From Phycisphaeraceae bacterium (GTDB lineage: Bacteria; Planctomycetota; Phycisphaerae; Phycisphaerales; UBA1924): 64,000 nt of DNA. The position numbers and the translations under genes were made by a program. Below, piece after piece: positions 51,727 through 60,447 of the stretch (positions within the stretch are counted from its first letter, which is position 1; every line of letters begins with the position of its first letter). The notes below the pieces were generated by a model that made no database searches, had not been told where the DNA came from, and worked only from the letters and a program-made list of their open reading frames with translations. The DNA is taken from the NCBI GenBank assembly GCA_020639195.1, contig JACKHB010000006.1, positions 197,840 through 261,839 on the forward strand. The letters run 5' to 3'.

Positions 51727-52403
51727 ACGCGTCCGGGCGGCAGCGCCACCGACCGTTGCTCGATTCCTTGACCGGCCTCGTCGCGTGCGACGACTTGCCC
51801 GAGGCGCTCCCGGCTGACCCGATGCCGGTGCTCACCGAGTGGTTCGAGCAGGCTCGCGGGAACAAGCGATATGACGACTTCAACGCCATGGCGCTGGCCA
51901 CGGCGGCGCCGAACGGATTGCCCTCGGTCAGAATTGTCCTGTGCAAGTCGATCGAAGCCTCACCACCGGCCCTCGTCTTTTACACCAGCTACAGCAGCCG
52001 CAAGGGCCGCGAGCTCGAGACCAATCCAAACGCCGCGGCCGTCTTCTACTGGTCGCATGAGAAGCGCCAGGCTCGCGTCGAAGGCGCCGTGGTGCGCACC
52101 ACCACGGAGGAGAGCGATGACTACTTCCGCACTCGGCCGCTGCTCTCGCGGATCGGGGCCACCGTCAGTGCTCAGAGCCAGGTAATCGAGTCGAGACAGC
52201 GACTCCTCGCCGATGCCATTCGACTTGGAGCACGTGGTGCGCTCCGGGGCGACATTCAGCGCCCAAGCCACTGGGGCGGATATCGAATCCTGATCCATTC
52301 GGTGGAGCTGTGGTCCGCCCGCTCCGGTCGACTGCACGACCGCGCCCGGTGGACGCGCAGCCACGACGCCAGCGGGTGGCTCGTGCGGCGATTGGGGCCC
52401 TGA
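51723..52403 (+). CDS. pdxH: Pyridoxamine 5'-phosphate oxidase
   Basis: A 226-residue FMN enzyme that makes pyridoxal phosphate. Motifs: YDDFNAMALATAAPNGLPSV, VFYTSYSSRKGRELETNPNA, FYWSHEKRQARVEGAVV, RPLLSRIGATVSAQSQVIES and the C-terminal RPSHWGGYRILIHSVELW followed by GRLHDRARW. It supplies PLP, which the tpl and cysteate/threonine synthase-like enzymes of this operon need. The GTG at 51723 overlaps the previous stop (GTGA) and has GAGGAGG upstream; a longer frame to 51633 is not needed. Confidence 0.92.
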   Translation: MNASGRQRHRPLLDSLTGLVACDDLPEALPADPMPVLTEWFEQARGNKRYDDFNAMALATAAPNGLPSVRIVLCKSIEASPPALVFYTSYSSRKGRELETNPNAAAVFYWSHEKRQARVEGAVVRTTTEESDDYFRTRPLLSRIGATVSAQSQVIESRQRLLADAIRLGARGALRGDIQRPSHWGGYRILIHSVELWSARSGRLHDRARWTRSHDASGWLVRRLGP

Positions 52404-52407
52404 CGCC

Positions 52408-54183
52408 ATGCCCCCACTTCGTAGCGAACAGCGGTACATCGTCTCGTTCGACGCCGGCTTACTCCCGTCGTCTCGGACCGACACGCTCGTGATCGGAGCG
52501 GGCGTCAGCGGGCTCAGGGCGGCGATCGCCGCTGCCGCCCACGGACGGGTGCTTGTCCTGGCGAGCGATGGCTCGCGGGGTGCGAACACTTGGTGGGCGC
52601 AAGGTGGGGTGGCGGCGCCGGTAGGGCCCGACGACTCCGTTGATCAGCACCTCGCCGATACCCTGACGACCGGCGCCGGTTTGTGTGATCCTGTCGCCGC
52701 TCGCTTCATCATCGAGCGGAGTCGGTGCCGCCTGGAAGAGCTGGTTGAGTGGGGCCTGCGGATCGATCGCGACGGTCGCGGTCGGCCGGCCTTGGGGCTG
52801 GAAGGAGGCCATTCGCGCCGACGAGTCGTGCACGTCGGCGGCGATGCCACGGGCAAGGCCCTCGTCGATGTGCTTCTCGCCCGAGCACGGTCCGATCCAA
52901 TGATCGCGTTCGTTGATCGCTGCTTCGTCATAGATCTGATCACACCCGACTCGGACACGAGCGATCCTGGGCCGGTGCTCGGCGCCATTGTTTATGTAGC
53001 GGGCTGTGGCCTATCCATCGTGTGGGCGCGCGCCACCGTGCTCGCCTCCGGGGGCGCCGCCGGTGTCTATCGCGAATCAACCAATCCCTCGACGACCACA
53101 GGCGACGGCATCTCCATGGCATTCCGCGCCGGCGCGTTGGTCCGCGACATGGCATTCGTCCAGTTCCATCCCACGGCCTTTGCCGCGCCGACGGGATCAC
53201 GGCCCCTCATCAGCGAAGCCGTGCGCGGAGAAGGAGCATACTTGGTGGATGAATGCGGGCACCGATTCATGCTCGGGCTCCATCCCATGGCCGAGCTTGC
53301 GCCGAGGGACGTGGTGAGCCGGGCGATCGTCAAGGCCCAGGAGGCTCAGGGCGACCAACGAGTCTTCCTCGACGCGCGGCACATTCAAGGACTTCGGCGC
53401 CGATTCCCGGGCTTGACATCGCTACTGGCAGACCATGGCCTTGATCCAGGGCGAGATCTCATTCCAGTGACTCCTGCTGCGCACTATTCAATCGGTGGAG
53501 TGGCGACCGATCTCTTCGGGCGCACGAGTCTCCCCGGTCTGTACGCTGCGGGCGAAGTCGCCTCCACCGGTCTTCACGGGGCCAACCGACTCGCAAGCAA
53601 CTCCCTGCTGGAAGGGCTCGTGATGGGTGAGGCCGCCGGACGCGCCGCGGCCGAGCGAGCCGGAAGCGGCGTCGATGGGGACGAATGGCTGCCGACACAT
53701 CGGCCAGAGGCGGAGGACGGTTGCGATCCGCTGTCGTTCGACGACAAGCCTGGTGCCGGCCTCGAGGCCGAGTCCGACCTCGTCGCCAGCCAACTGCGAA
53801 CGCTCATGTGGAGCGACGTCGGCATCGTTCGATCCAGTGACAGCCTTCTGGAGGCCATCGCCCGGATCGATGCGTGGCGCAGCGAGGGTTTGCCGAGCCG
53901 ATCGTCCATGCCACGCGCTTGGAAGCTGAGCAACATGCTCCTGGTCTCCTCACTGATCGCGAGAGCCGCGCTCTGGCGCCGGGAGTCGCGGGGGTGCCAC
54001 TTCCGCACCGACGCCCCTGCCCCGGATTCTGCCTTCGCCACTCACGATGCGTGGCTCAGTACGACCGCTGATCGTCCGGCGCCGAGCGTGCATGACCACG
54101 ACCACCTGTTCGAAGCAGTCGGGCTCGATGGCCCCAACGCCCGCAGGGCTCTGCCGCGCCCCATCAACGGAGTCAGCCGATGA
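52408..54183 (+). CDS. nadB: L-Aspartate oxidase
   Basis: A 591-residue FAD enzyme that oxidises aspartate to iminoaspartate for quinolinate synthesis. FAD motif LVIGAGVSGLRAAIAAAAHG; ANTWWAQGGVAAPVGPDDS, DGISMAFRAGALVRDMAFVQ FHPTAF, SEAVRGEGAYLVDE, PAAHYSIGGVATDLFGRTSL and HGANRLASNSLLEGLVMGEA. The C-terminal helical domain (about 470-591) is present. It is the partner of NadA in this operon; 4 bases separate it from pdxH and it overlaps the next gene. Confidence 0.94.
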   Translation: MPPLRSEQRYIVSFDAGLLPSSRTDTLVIGAGVSGLRAAIAAAAHGRVLVLASDGSRGANTWWAQGGVAAPVGPDDSVDQHLADTLTTGAGLCDPVAARFIIERSRCRLEELVEWGLRIDRDGRGRPALGLEGGHSRRRVVHVGGDATGKALVDVLLARARSDPMIAFVDRCFVIDLITPDSDTSDPGPVLGAIVYVAGCGLSIVWARATVLASGGAAGVYRESTNPSTTTGDGISMAFRAGALVRDMAFVQFHPTAFAAPTGSRPLISEAVRGEGAYLVDECGHRFMLGLHPMAELAPRDVVSRAIVKAQEAQGDQRVFLDARHIQGLRRRFPGLTSLLADHGLDPGRDLIPVTPAAHYSIGGVATDLFGRTSLPGLYAAGEVASTGLHGANRLASNSLLEGLVMGEAAGRAAAERAGSGVDGDEWLPTHRPEAEDGCDPLSFDDKPGAGLEAESDLVASQLRTLMWSDVGIVRSSDSLLEAIARIDAWRSEGLPSRSSMPRAWKLSNMLLVSSLIARAALWRRESRGCHFRTDAPAPDSAFATHDAWLSTTADRPAPSVHDHDHLFEAVGLDGPNARRALPRPINGVSR

Positions 54184-55475
54184 TCGATCCTGCACACCGT
54201 GTCGTTGCGGCCGGCCTCAGCACCCGCTGTCCGACATGTGACAGGGTCTATCCCGCGCTGGAACGCACCTGCCGTGATTGCCCGGACGCGCTCCTCCGCG
54301 CGGAATACGCCCAGCGGTCCTTCGAACCCGCATCGGATCGAGGGATCTTCCGTTACGTCGATTGGCTTCCGCCCGCTTTCGGCATCGACACGCAGATCGG
54401 CCCGACGGTGTACCGGGCGGAGGCGCTGGCCCAGGCCGTGGGCATCAACGAGTTGTACGTGGGATACAACGGCTATGCGCCCGAGGTTGGCGCATTCAAC
54501 CCGACCGGTTCGTTCAAGGACTTTGAGGCGATTCCCACGCTTCTGTTCCTGCGCGAGCACGGCGTCCAGTCAGTCGTGCTTGCCTCAGCGGGCAACACAG
54601 CACGAGCGTTCGCCTACGCGGCCACGCTCCTCGACTTCACTGTGCACATTGTTGTGCCCGAGCGATGCGTCGATCTGCTCTGGTGCCCCGTCGAGCCCTC
54701 GGAGCACGTACGCCTGACCGTCATCCAGGACAGCGCCGACTATGCCCTGGCGATCGAGTGCGCCCGACTCATCGAACAGGAGTTCGGCGTTTTCGGTGAG
54801 GGCGGAGCAAGGAACATCGCCCGTCGCGACGGGATGGGCACCAGTCTTCTGGAGTATGCCCGCGTGGTTGGTGCCATGCCGCATCACTACTTTCAGGCTG
54901 TCGGCAGTGGAACGGGAGGGGTCGCCGCGTGGGAGGCGGGTGTCCGTCTGATCGGCGACGGCTCCTTCGGCGGTCGCTTGCCGGTGCTCAACCTCGCGCA
55001 GAATGCGCCGTTCACTCCGATCCACGATGCCTGGACACATGCCCGGCCGATTCGCCCGTTCGACGACGTGCAATCGCAGGTCCGACGAATCGATCGGATC
55101 GGTGCGCGTGTGCTCGCCAACCGGAACCCACCGTACTGGATTGCCGGGGGCGTGCGCGATGCTCTGCGAGCGACTCGCGGTCGCACCTATGCGGTGACCA
55201 ATCGGCAAGCCAGGGAAGCCGCCGAGATGTTCTGTCGTGTCGAAGGCCTACCGATCGGTACCGCCGCGGCGGTCGCTTTGGGAGCCCTGATGCAGGCTGT
55301 CGGCGACGGCCGCGTGCGCCCTCACGAGTCCGTCCTGTTCAACATGACTGGAAACGACGAGGCGCTCGTGGCGAGGGACTACACGCTGCACCCGATCCGA
55401 CCCGCGCTCCACTTGTCCGCCGAGCAGATCGCCTCCAATCATGTGACGACCCTGTACAGGCACTTCCACGAATGA
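54180..55475 (+). CDS. PLP enzyme of the threonine synthase/cysteate synthase group
   Basis: A 431-residue fold-type II PLP enzyme. The N-terminus has a Cys-rich zinc-like start (STRCPTCDRVYPALERTCRD), then GIFRYVDWLPPAF. The PLP Lys lies in NPTGSFKDFEAIPTL, the glycine-rich phosphate loop in GSGTGGVAAWEAG, and a late VLFNMTGNDEALVARDYTLH. The closest group I can name is archaeal cysteate synthase, which joins sulfite to O-phosphoserine, a relative of threonine synthase. The next gene, an APS reductase, makes sulfite, which favours cysteate synthase. The gene is translationally coupled on both sides. Confidence 0.6.
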   Translation: MIDPAHRVVAAGLSTRCPTCDRVYPALERTCRDCPDALLRAEYAQRSFEPASDRGIFRYVDWLPPAFGIDTQIGPTVYRAEALAQAVGINELYVGYNGYAPEVGAFNPTGSFKDFEAIPTLLFLREHGVQSVVLASAGNTARAFAYAATLLDFTVHIVVPERCVDLLWCPVEPSEHVRLTVIQDSADYALAIECARLIEQEFGVFGEGGARNIARRDGMGTSLLEYARVVGAMPHHYFQAVGSGTGGVAAWEAGVRLIGDGSFGGRLPVLNLAQNAPFTPIHDAWTHARPIRPFDDVQSQVRRIDRIGARVLANRNPPYWIAGGVRDALRATRGRTYAVTNRQAREAAEMFCRVEGLPIGTAAAVALGALMQAVGDGRVRPHESVLFNMTGNDEALVARDYTLHPIRPALHLSAEQIASNHVTTLYRHFHE

Positions 55476-56266
55476 GCCGACACGACCCGGACGACTTGAT
55501 GTCTGTTCGAGAGGATGCGACGTCATGGTCCTCAATGGACGATGCCGACCGCAGGCGTTTCGCTCGGAGGCACGCCCGCCGATTGCGAGATTCATCGCCC
55601 GATCAGATCGTGGCGTGGGCCGTCAAGCAGTTCGGCGATCGCCTTGGTTTCATGACCTCATTGGGATTCGGCGGCCTCGTGCTCATCGACCTGCTGCGCC
55701 GCCGACTTCCGGTGGTTCAGGCGTGCTTTGTCGATACCGGAGCTCACTATGACGAGACCCTTGAGCTGCTGGAGCGGGTGCGCACCTGGTCCGAAAGCGA
55801 CGGCGGCGGGCGGGTCTGCTTCACGGTTCTGAGGCCCACCGTCTTGAGCGAATCCTTGATCGAGCTTGCCGGTTCCCCCCCGTGGCAGCGTAACCCTGAT
55901 GTCTGCTGTCGACTTCGGAAGGTGGAGCCGATGCGGGCCGTGCTACCCACGCGAGAGGCGTGGATGAGCGCCCTGCGCCGAGACCAGGGAGGATCTCGGA
56001 TGACCACCGAAGTGGTCCGTCTTGACGCTGGTGGCATCCTACGCATTCACCCGCTCGCGTACTGGCGATCGGCACAGTGCTGGGACTACATCCGATCCCG
56101 CGGCGTCCCGTACAACCCGCTGCACGACTGCGGCTACCCGAGCGTCGGCTGTGTTCACTGTACGGTCCCAGTCATTGCCGGCGAGGGCGAGCGGAAGGGC
56201 CGCTGGGTCGCCACCGACAAAACAGAGTGTGGCTTGCACACCACTGCCCCCGAGCCAGACACTTGA
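55472..56266 (+). CDS. cysH: Adenylylsulfate (APS) reductase, assimilatory 4Fe-4S type
   Basis: A 264-residue enzyme that reduces APS to sulfite. It has the four cluster Cys of the APS-type: the pair in NPDVCCRLRKVEPMR and the CxxC in SVGCVHCTVPVIAGEG, plus the catalytic Cys in TECGLH near the C-terminus. PAPS-type reductases lack the CC and CxxC. The sulfate activation genes (sat, cysN/D) are not in this window. The ATG at 55472 overlaps the previous stop by 4 bases. It is the last gene of the operon. Confidence 0.9.
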   Translation: MSRHDPDDLMSVREDATSWSSMDDADRRRFARRHARRLRDSSPDQIVAWAVKQFGDRLGFMTSLGFGGLVLIDLLRRRLPVVQACFVDTGAHYDETLELLERVRTWSESDGGGRVCFTVLRPTVLSESLIELAGSPPWQRNPDVCCRLRKVEPMRAVLPTREAWMSALRRDQGGSRMTTEVVRLDAGGILRIHPLAYWRSAQCWDYIRSRGVPYNPLHDCGYPSVGCVHCTVPVIAGEGERKGRWVATDKTECGLHTTAPEPDT

Positions 56267-56299
56267 CGACACTTGACCGGATGATGGCATAATGGCTGG

Positions 56300-56510
56300 A
56301 GTGATCGATCGAGGGGGCATCCTCGTCTCGATGGTGATGTCGGGCGTGGCGATCCTGCAGACCTCTGCGAAAGGGCCGCGGCCTGGGCCCTTGCCACGGA
56401 CCGCCGACCGCCGCCGCTGACCATGCTGAGCAGGCGCCGCCGGACGCCGAGTTGCTCGAGGAGACCGCGGTTCTCTTCTCGCAGGTACTGGTCGCCCGCG
56501 CCTGCCGCTC
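56300..56510 (-). pseudogene. Remnant of an integrase-core IS transposase
   Basis: On the minus strand, QYLREENRGLLEQLG (about 56450-56505) is followed, after frame changes, by fragments similar to RRLAVRGKALGRG and EVCRIATPDT (about 56340-56385). These match the N-terminal part of integrase-core transposases common in planctomycetes, which start with EYLREENRVLREQLG. Frames are broken and no C-terminal domain is present. It is a decayed insertion sequence between the right end of the APS reductase gene and the repeat at 56800. Confidence 0.5.
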
Positions 56511-56799
56511 ATTCGAGCCAGTCTGCGAGGGCGTGGAGGGCCGAGTTCATCGGTCCAGGCTACCAGAGTGTGCCCGAACTGAGGGCGACTGGGAGAAGGG
56601 CGGTAGGAGAGGGAGCCCTCCCCGGCCCTCCCTCGCGGGGGAGAGAGGCGGATCGCATGAGCAGGGCTGGAAGGCGTTGCGCATCGATCGATCACGGGGT
56701 CTTCACGCGCTGTCTCCGCGAATGCAACCCGCGGTCGGCCCCGCCGCGGCGTGAGTCTCTGTCTCGGCCCCGGTCGTGTTCGAAGGCGGTCGCGCCGCC

Positions 56800-56888
56800 T
56801 CTATTCGTCGGCCGGTTGCAAACGCCGCCGGCCCACCGGTTCACGATGAACGCCGCCGAGAGACCTCGGCGGCGTTGTCGCGTTCTGG
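56800..56888 (+). repeat. tRNA-adjacent repeat, right copy
   Basis: Nearly identical to 15862-15949: it starts CTATTCGTCGG and holds the same hairpin, arm GAACGCCGCCGAG (56848-56860), loop AGAC, arm CTCGGCGGCGTTG. Differences: a few base changes around 56824-56838, one extra A in the A-run, and changes near the end. No tRNA body is present here. The stretches 56511-56799 and 56889-57153 show no gene; weak similarity to the left flank (a GGCCCGAAGTCTC segment at about 56994) continues. Confidence 0.72.
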
Positions 56889-57153
56889 GGCCGTTCCACG
56901 AGGGTTCGCGGCGGTCGGCGCGGCGGGCGAGGTCTCGGCCCGGCGGGCGGCAATAACCGGAGGACATGGGCCGACGGCGCCAAGGGGGCCGGATTGGCCC
57001 GAAGTCTCGGCGGGTCTCTTGGGAATCGGCGTCCGGGTGAAGAGGTTGTGTCTCTCCCAAAGCAGTCGCAACCGGGGTGGTGACGCACGCCGAGCAGCCG
57101 CAACCCTCCGCCATACCTGCGGTGCAGTGGCCGCTCCGATAGAGTTCCAGGCG

Positions 57154-57972
57154 ATGACGGACTACAACGAAGACGTTTCCCACAGTTCGGCGCCGGTGCC
57201 TTCCGAAGTTGATGCGTTGATCACGGATGTCCGGCGGCTCGGACTCGACTTCGCAAAGTCTGTCAGCGCAATCCATCAGTACGCTACCCGATGTCCGGGG
57301 CTCGTTGACACCCACATCTTCTTCCGCGTCTCAGACCTGCTCATCCAATCCGGGCTCGCAGGCTCGCTTCTGCTCGCTGAGGGGATGCGAAATCCCGGAC
57401 GGCGCGAAGCTCGATTCCTGCTCGAGGCCTCGGTCAAGCTGCTCTTCGTCGATCAGAGCATGCCCACATCAACTCTCGAGCATCGTCTCGTGTTCTACGA
57501 GCGCAAGGTCTCTTCGTCAGGGCTCGCCGATGAGCTGAAAGGGGTCAAGTTCGGACTGCTGGCTTCGGCGACCGCCGATGAGCTGGTTCGGGAGACACTG
57601 CGTCTGTATGGGCACCTCTCGCAGTTCGTCCACATCAGCCACGAGCAGGTGGCGAAGCACCTTGAAGATCAGCGAGGAGGGCTGACGATTGGGTTCGACA
57701 CACTCGAATCGCTGGGTGCCGCGTCATCTGATCTGTTTCGTGTGTACGACCTCGCAATCGTGGCGTGCTTGCACGCTATCGGCCCCTCTTTGGCTGGCGA
57801 CATGATGGTTGCGCTACAGGATTCCAAGTGGGTCTTCCACGCGGGAAAGTACCTGTCCGACCTCGATGCTCACTATGATTACAAAGCCGAACGGCAGTCA
57901 CAACTGGAACAGCTAGCCACTCGTCGTGAAGAGGTCGTACGAGTCGGTTGGCGTGCGCAGTATGCCGGCTGA
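57154..57972 (+). CDS. Hypothetical protein, helical
   Basis: A 272-residue soluble, largely alpha-helical protein. HIFFRVSDLLIQSGLAGSLL, LLAEGMRNPGRREARFLLEA and SVKLLFVDQSMPTSTLEHRL with later LRLYGHLSQFVHISHEQVAK resemble DUF5677/HEPN-like helical proteins, but I cannot assign it confidently. The ATG at 57154 is taken from a longer frame. It lies between the right repeat and recombinase module 2, so it may be cargo of a mobile element. Confidence 0.6.
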   Translation: MTDYNEDVSHSSAPVPSEVDALITDVRRLGLDFAKSVSAIHQYATRCPGLVDTHIFFRVSDLLIQSGLAGSLLLAEGMRNPGRREARFLLEASVKLLFVDQSMPTSTLEHRLVFYERKVSSSGLADELKGVKFGLLASATADELVRETLRLYGHLSQFVHISHEQVAKHLEDQRGGLTIGFDTLESLGAASSDLFRVYDLAIVACLHAIGPSLAGDMMVALQDSKWVFHAGKYLSDLDAHYDYKAERQSQLEQLATRREEVVRVGWRAQYAG

Positions 57973-58105
57973 TGTTGACACATGCCGCGAGCTGCCAACA
58001 CGATGGCGAGCGGCGCACTTGATCGTGATGATGCGCATCGCCGATCGGTCTGGCATAGGGAACCAGTGACGCGGCCATAACCAGCCGCAGCACTGGAGCC
58101 CGAGC

Positions 58106-58303
58106 GTGGTATCGACCCGGAAGCCCGAGAGTATGACGCCCGCGGAGCGGGACGCGGAGATAGCGAGCATTCTCGCCCGCGGCCTCGTGCGCGCACATCG
58201 AGCCCGGCGCGAGAACGCGGCGGACAGCGGAGATTCTCGCGCCGAGGGACTTGAACTGTCCGGCGATGCGAGCCTCAGTGTCGAAACACGGCCCGCGGGT
58301 TAG
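58106..58303 (+). CDS. Small conserved protein of recombinase module 2
   Basis: A 65-residue protein that aligns with the 69-residue protein of module 1 (19822-20031): MVSTRKPESMTPAERDAEIA, then SILARGLVRAHRARRENAAD and LELSGDASLSVETRPAG. ARGLVRA is the strongest shared block. Function unknown. It lies 42 bases upstream of the DUF2924 gene, like its paralogue. Confidence 0.65.
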   Translation: MVSTRKPESMTPAERDAEIASILARGLVRAHRARRENAADSGDSRAEGLELSGDASLSVETRPAG

Positions 58304-58345
58304 GGCCCCCGATCTCGCGAGCCGCCCATGTACTGAGGAGGCGAC

Positions 58346-58855
58346 ATGCCAGACACGATTCGACGCGAACTCGCGGCCTTGGAAAGGATGACGACTGCCG
58401 ACCTCGTGAAGCGCTACGCGGAGCTGCACGGACACGCCTGCCGGACGCGGCACCGGGCGTACCTGAAGCGCAAGATCGCGTGGCGCATCCAGGCGAACGC
58501 CGAGGGGGACCTGAGCGAGCGGGCCCGGCGGCGTGCGGCCGAGTTGGCCGACGACGCCGAGGTCCGTGTCATGGCGCCGAAGGCGATGGTCTGCCCGCCG
58601 CAGAACGGCAAGGGGGTCACGACCACGCGGGCGTTCGACCCGGCGACGCCGCGCGATCCCCGTCTGCCGCCGCCCGGGTCGGCCATCGTCCGCAGGTACA
58701 AGGGGAAGACGGCCCGCGTCGTCGTGCTCGAGGACGGCGAGGGATTCGAGTACGCCGGCGACCGCTACGCCTCGCTCACGGCCATCGCCAAAAAGGTCAC
58801 CGGGACCCACATCAACGGGTTCAGGTTCTTCCAGTTGAAGGAGCCGGTGCAGTGA
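58346..58855 (+). CDS. DUF2924 protein, recombinase module 2
   Basis: A 169-residue DUF2924 protein with the same layout as the protein at 19278-19787: ALERMTTADLVKRYAELHGH, ACRTRHRAYLKRKIAWRIQA, NAEGDLSERARRRAAELADD and VTGTHINGFRFFQLKEPVQ at the end. Its stop overlaps the GTG of the recombinase gene (GTGA). Role unknown but always paired with the recombinase. Confidence 0.88.
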   Translation: MPDTIRRELAALERMTTADLVKRYAELHGHACRTRHRAYLKRKIAWRIQANAEGDLSERARRRAAELADDAEVRVMAPKAMVCPPQNGKGVTTTRAFDPATPRDPRLPPPGSAIVRRYKGKTARVVVLEDGEGFEYAGDRYASLTAIAKKVTGTHINGFRFFQLKEPVQ

Positions 58856-60447
58856 GCCGCCGCCGCGTGACCCAGACGGACGAGCCGGCGAAGGCATCCG
58901 CGCGCCGCGAGACGAAGCGGATCCGCTGCGCCATTTATACCCGGAAGAGCAGCGAGGAGGGGCTCGACCAGGAGTTCAACTCGCTGGACGCCCAGCGGGA
59001 GAGCGCCGAGGCGTACATCGCGAGCCAGAAGGCAGAGGGCTGGGTGTGCCTGGCGGACCGGTACGACGACGGCGGGTTCTCCGGCGGCAGCATGGAGCGG
59101 CCGGCGCTGGAGCGGCTTCTGCGGGACGTGGACGCAGGCAACATCGACTGCGTGGTCGTCTACAAGGTGGACCGCCTGAGCCGGTCGCTCATCGACTTCT
59201 CGAAGATCATGGAGACGTTCGACAGCAAGGGGGTGTCGTTCGTCTCCGTCACCCAGCAGTTCAACACGACGACCTCGATGGGGCGGCTGACGCTGAACAT
59301 CCTGCTGTCGTTCGCCCAGTTCGAGCGCGAGATCATTGGCGAGCGCATCCGCGACAAGCTCGGGGCGCTCCGCCGGAAGGGCAAGTGGGCGGGCGGCGTG
59401 CCCGTCCTCGGGTACGACGTGGACCGCTCGAACGGGAGCCCGCACCTGGTGGTCAACGCCGCGGAGGCAGCGCGGGTGCGGGAGATCTTCGCTCTCTACC
59501 TGGAGAAGGGCTCGCTCCAGAAGGTCGTCTCCGAGCTGACGCGCCGGCACTGGGCGAACAAGCGCCGGGTGACGGCGAAGGGGAAGGTCGTCGGTGGCCG
59601 TCCGTTCGATCGCTGCTCGCTCCACGTGCTCGTGACCAATCCGCTCCTCGCTGGGCGCATCGTCTACAAGGGCGAGACATACCAGGGCGAGCACGAGCCG
59701 GTCGTCGAGCCGGAGCTGTTCGACCGCGTGCAGAAGCTCATGCGGTACAACGGGCGGACCGGCGGGCTGGAGGTGCGGAACAAGTACGGCGCTCTGCTGC
59801 GGGGCCTGCTGCGGTGCAAGCAGTGCGACGCCTCGATGACGCACACGTTCACCGGTGGCCGCGGGAAGCCGTTCTACCGCTACTACCGCTGCTGCAAGGC
59901 CATCAAGACGAGCGCGTGCCCCGGGTCGAGCCTGCCCGCGGCGGAGATCGAGCGGCTCGTGGTGGACGAGATCCGCGCGCTCGGGGGCGACCGCAGGCTC
60001 CTCGACCGCGTTCTTGCTGAGGCCCGCCAGACGGGGGACGCTCGCGTCGCGGAACTCCGGCGGGAGCGGGGTGACCTGAAGGCGGAGCTCGCCCGGCGTG
60101 AGCGTGAGTTGAAGGAGCTGGTCGCCGTCGGCAGCGGCGAGCGCGGCGCGACCGAGCGGCTGGCGACCGTCCACGATCGGCTCACCCACATCCGCCAGCG
60201 CCTGCCCGAGGTGGAGAAGGAGCTGGCGGTGCTCGAATCCGAGGCGATCACCCGCGAGGACGCCAAGGCGGCGCTCGCCGAGTTCGACGAGGTCTGGAGC
60301 AACCTGATCCCGCGCGAACAGGCCCGGCTGCTGAACCTCGTCTTCGAGCGCGTCGAGTACGACGTGGCGGCGAGCAGCGTCTCGGTGACGTTCCGCCCGA
60401 CGGGGATCGCGGCGCTCTGCAAGCGCCGCGTGGAGGAGGCCGCATGA
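58852..60447 (+). CDS. Large serine recombinase, module 2
   Basis: A 531-residue paralogue of the recombinase at 17725-19281. The catalytic Ser is in YTRKSSEEGLDQ; VVYKVDRLSRSLIDFSKIME and FEREIIGERIRDKLG carry the active-site Arg. The zinc-ribbon is CKQCDASMTH; the C-terminal coiled coil is near 380-440. The GTG at 58852 overlaps the DUF2924 stop; the protein starts MSRRRVTQTDEPAKASARRE with a basic tail that module 1 lacks. It faces the opposite way to module 1. Confidence 0.94.
   Translation: MSRRRVTQTDEPAKASARRETKRIRCAIYTRKSSEEGLDQEFNSLDAQRESAEAYIASQKAEGWVCLADRYDDGGFSGGSMERPALERLLRDVDAGNIDCVVVYKVDRLSRSLIDFSKIMETFDSKGVSFVSVTQQFNTTTSMGRLTLNILLSFAQFEREIIGERIRDKLGALRRKGKWAGGVPVLGYDVDRSNGSPHLVVNAAEAARVREIFALYLEKGSLQKVVSELTRRHWANKRRVTAKGKVVGGRPFDRCSLHVLVTNPLLAGRIVYKGETYQGEHEPVVEPELFDRVQKLMRYNGRTGGLEVRNKYGALLRGLLRCKQCDASMTHTFTGGRGKPFYRYYRCCKAIKTSACPGSSLPAAEIERLVVDEIRALGGDRRLLDRVLAEARQTGDARVAELRRERGDLKAELARRERELKELVAVGSGERGATERLATVHDRLTHIRQRLPEVEKELAVLESEAITREDAKAALAEFDEVWSNLIPREQARLLNLVFERVEYDVAASSVSVTFRPTGIAALCKRRVEEAA

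Noticed and set aside
56292..56420. A short plus-strand frame of 42 codons after the APS reductase gene.
   Set aside because: It lies opposite the IS transposase remnant, and the peptide is a basic, Pro-rich stretch with no match.
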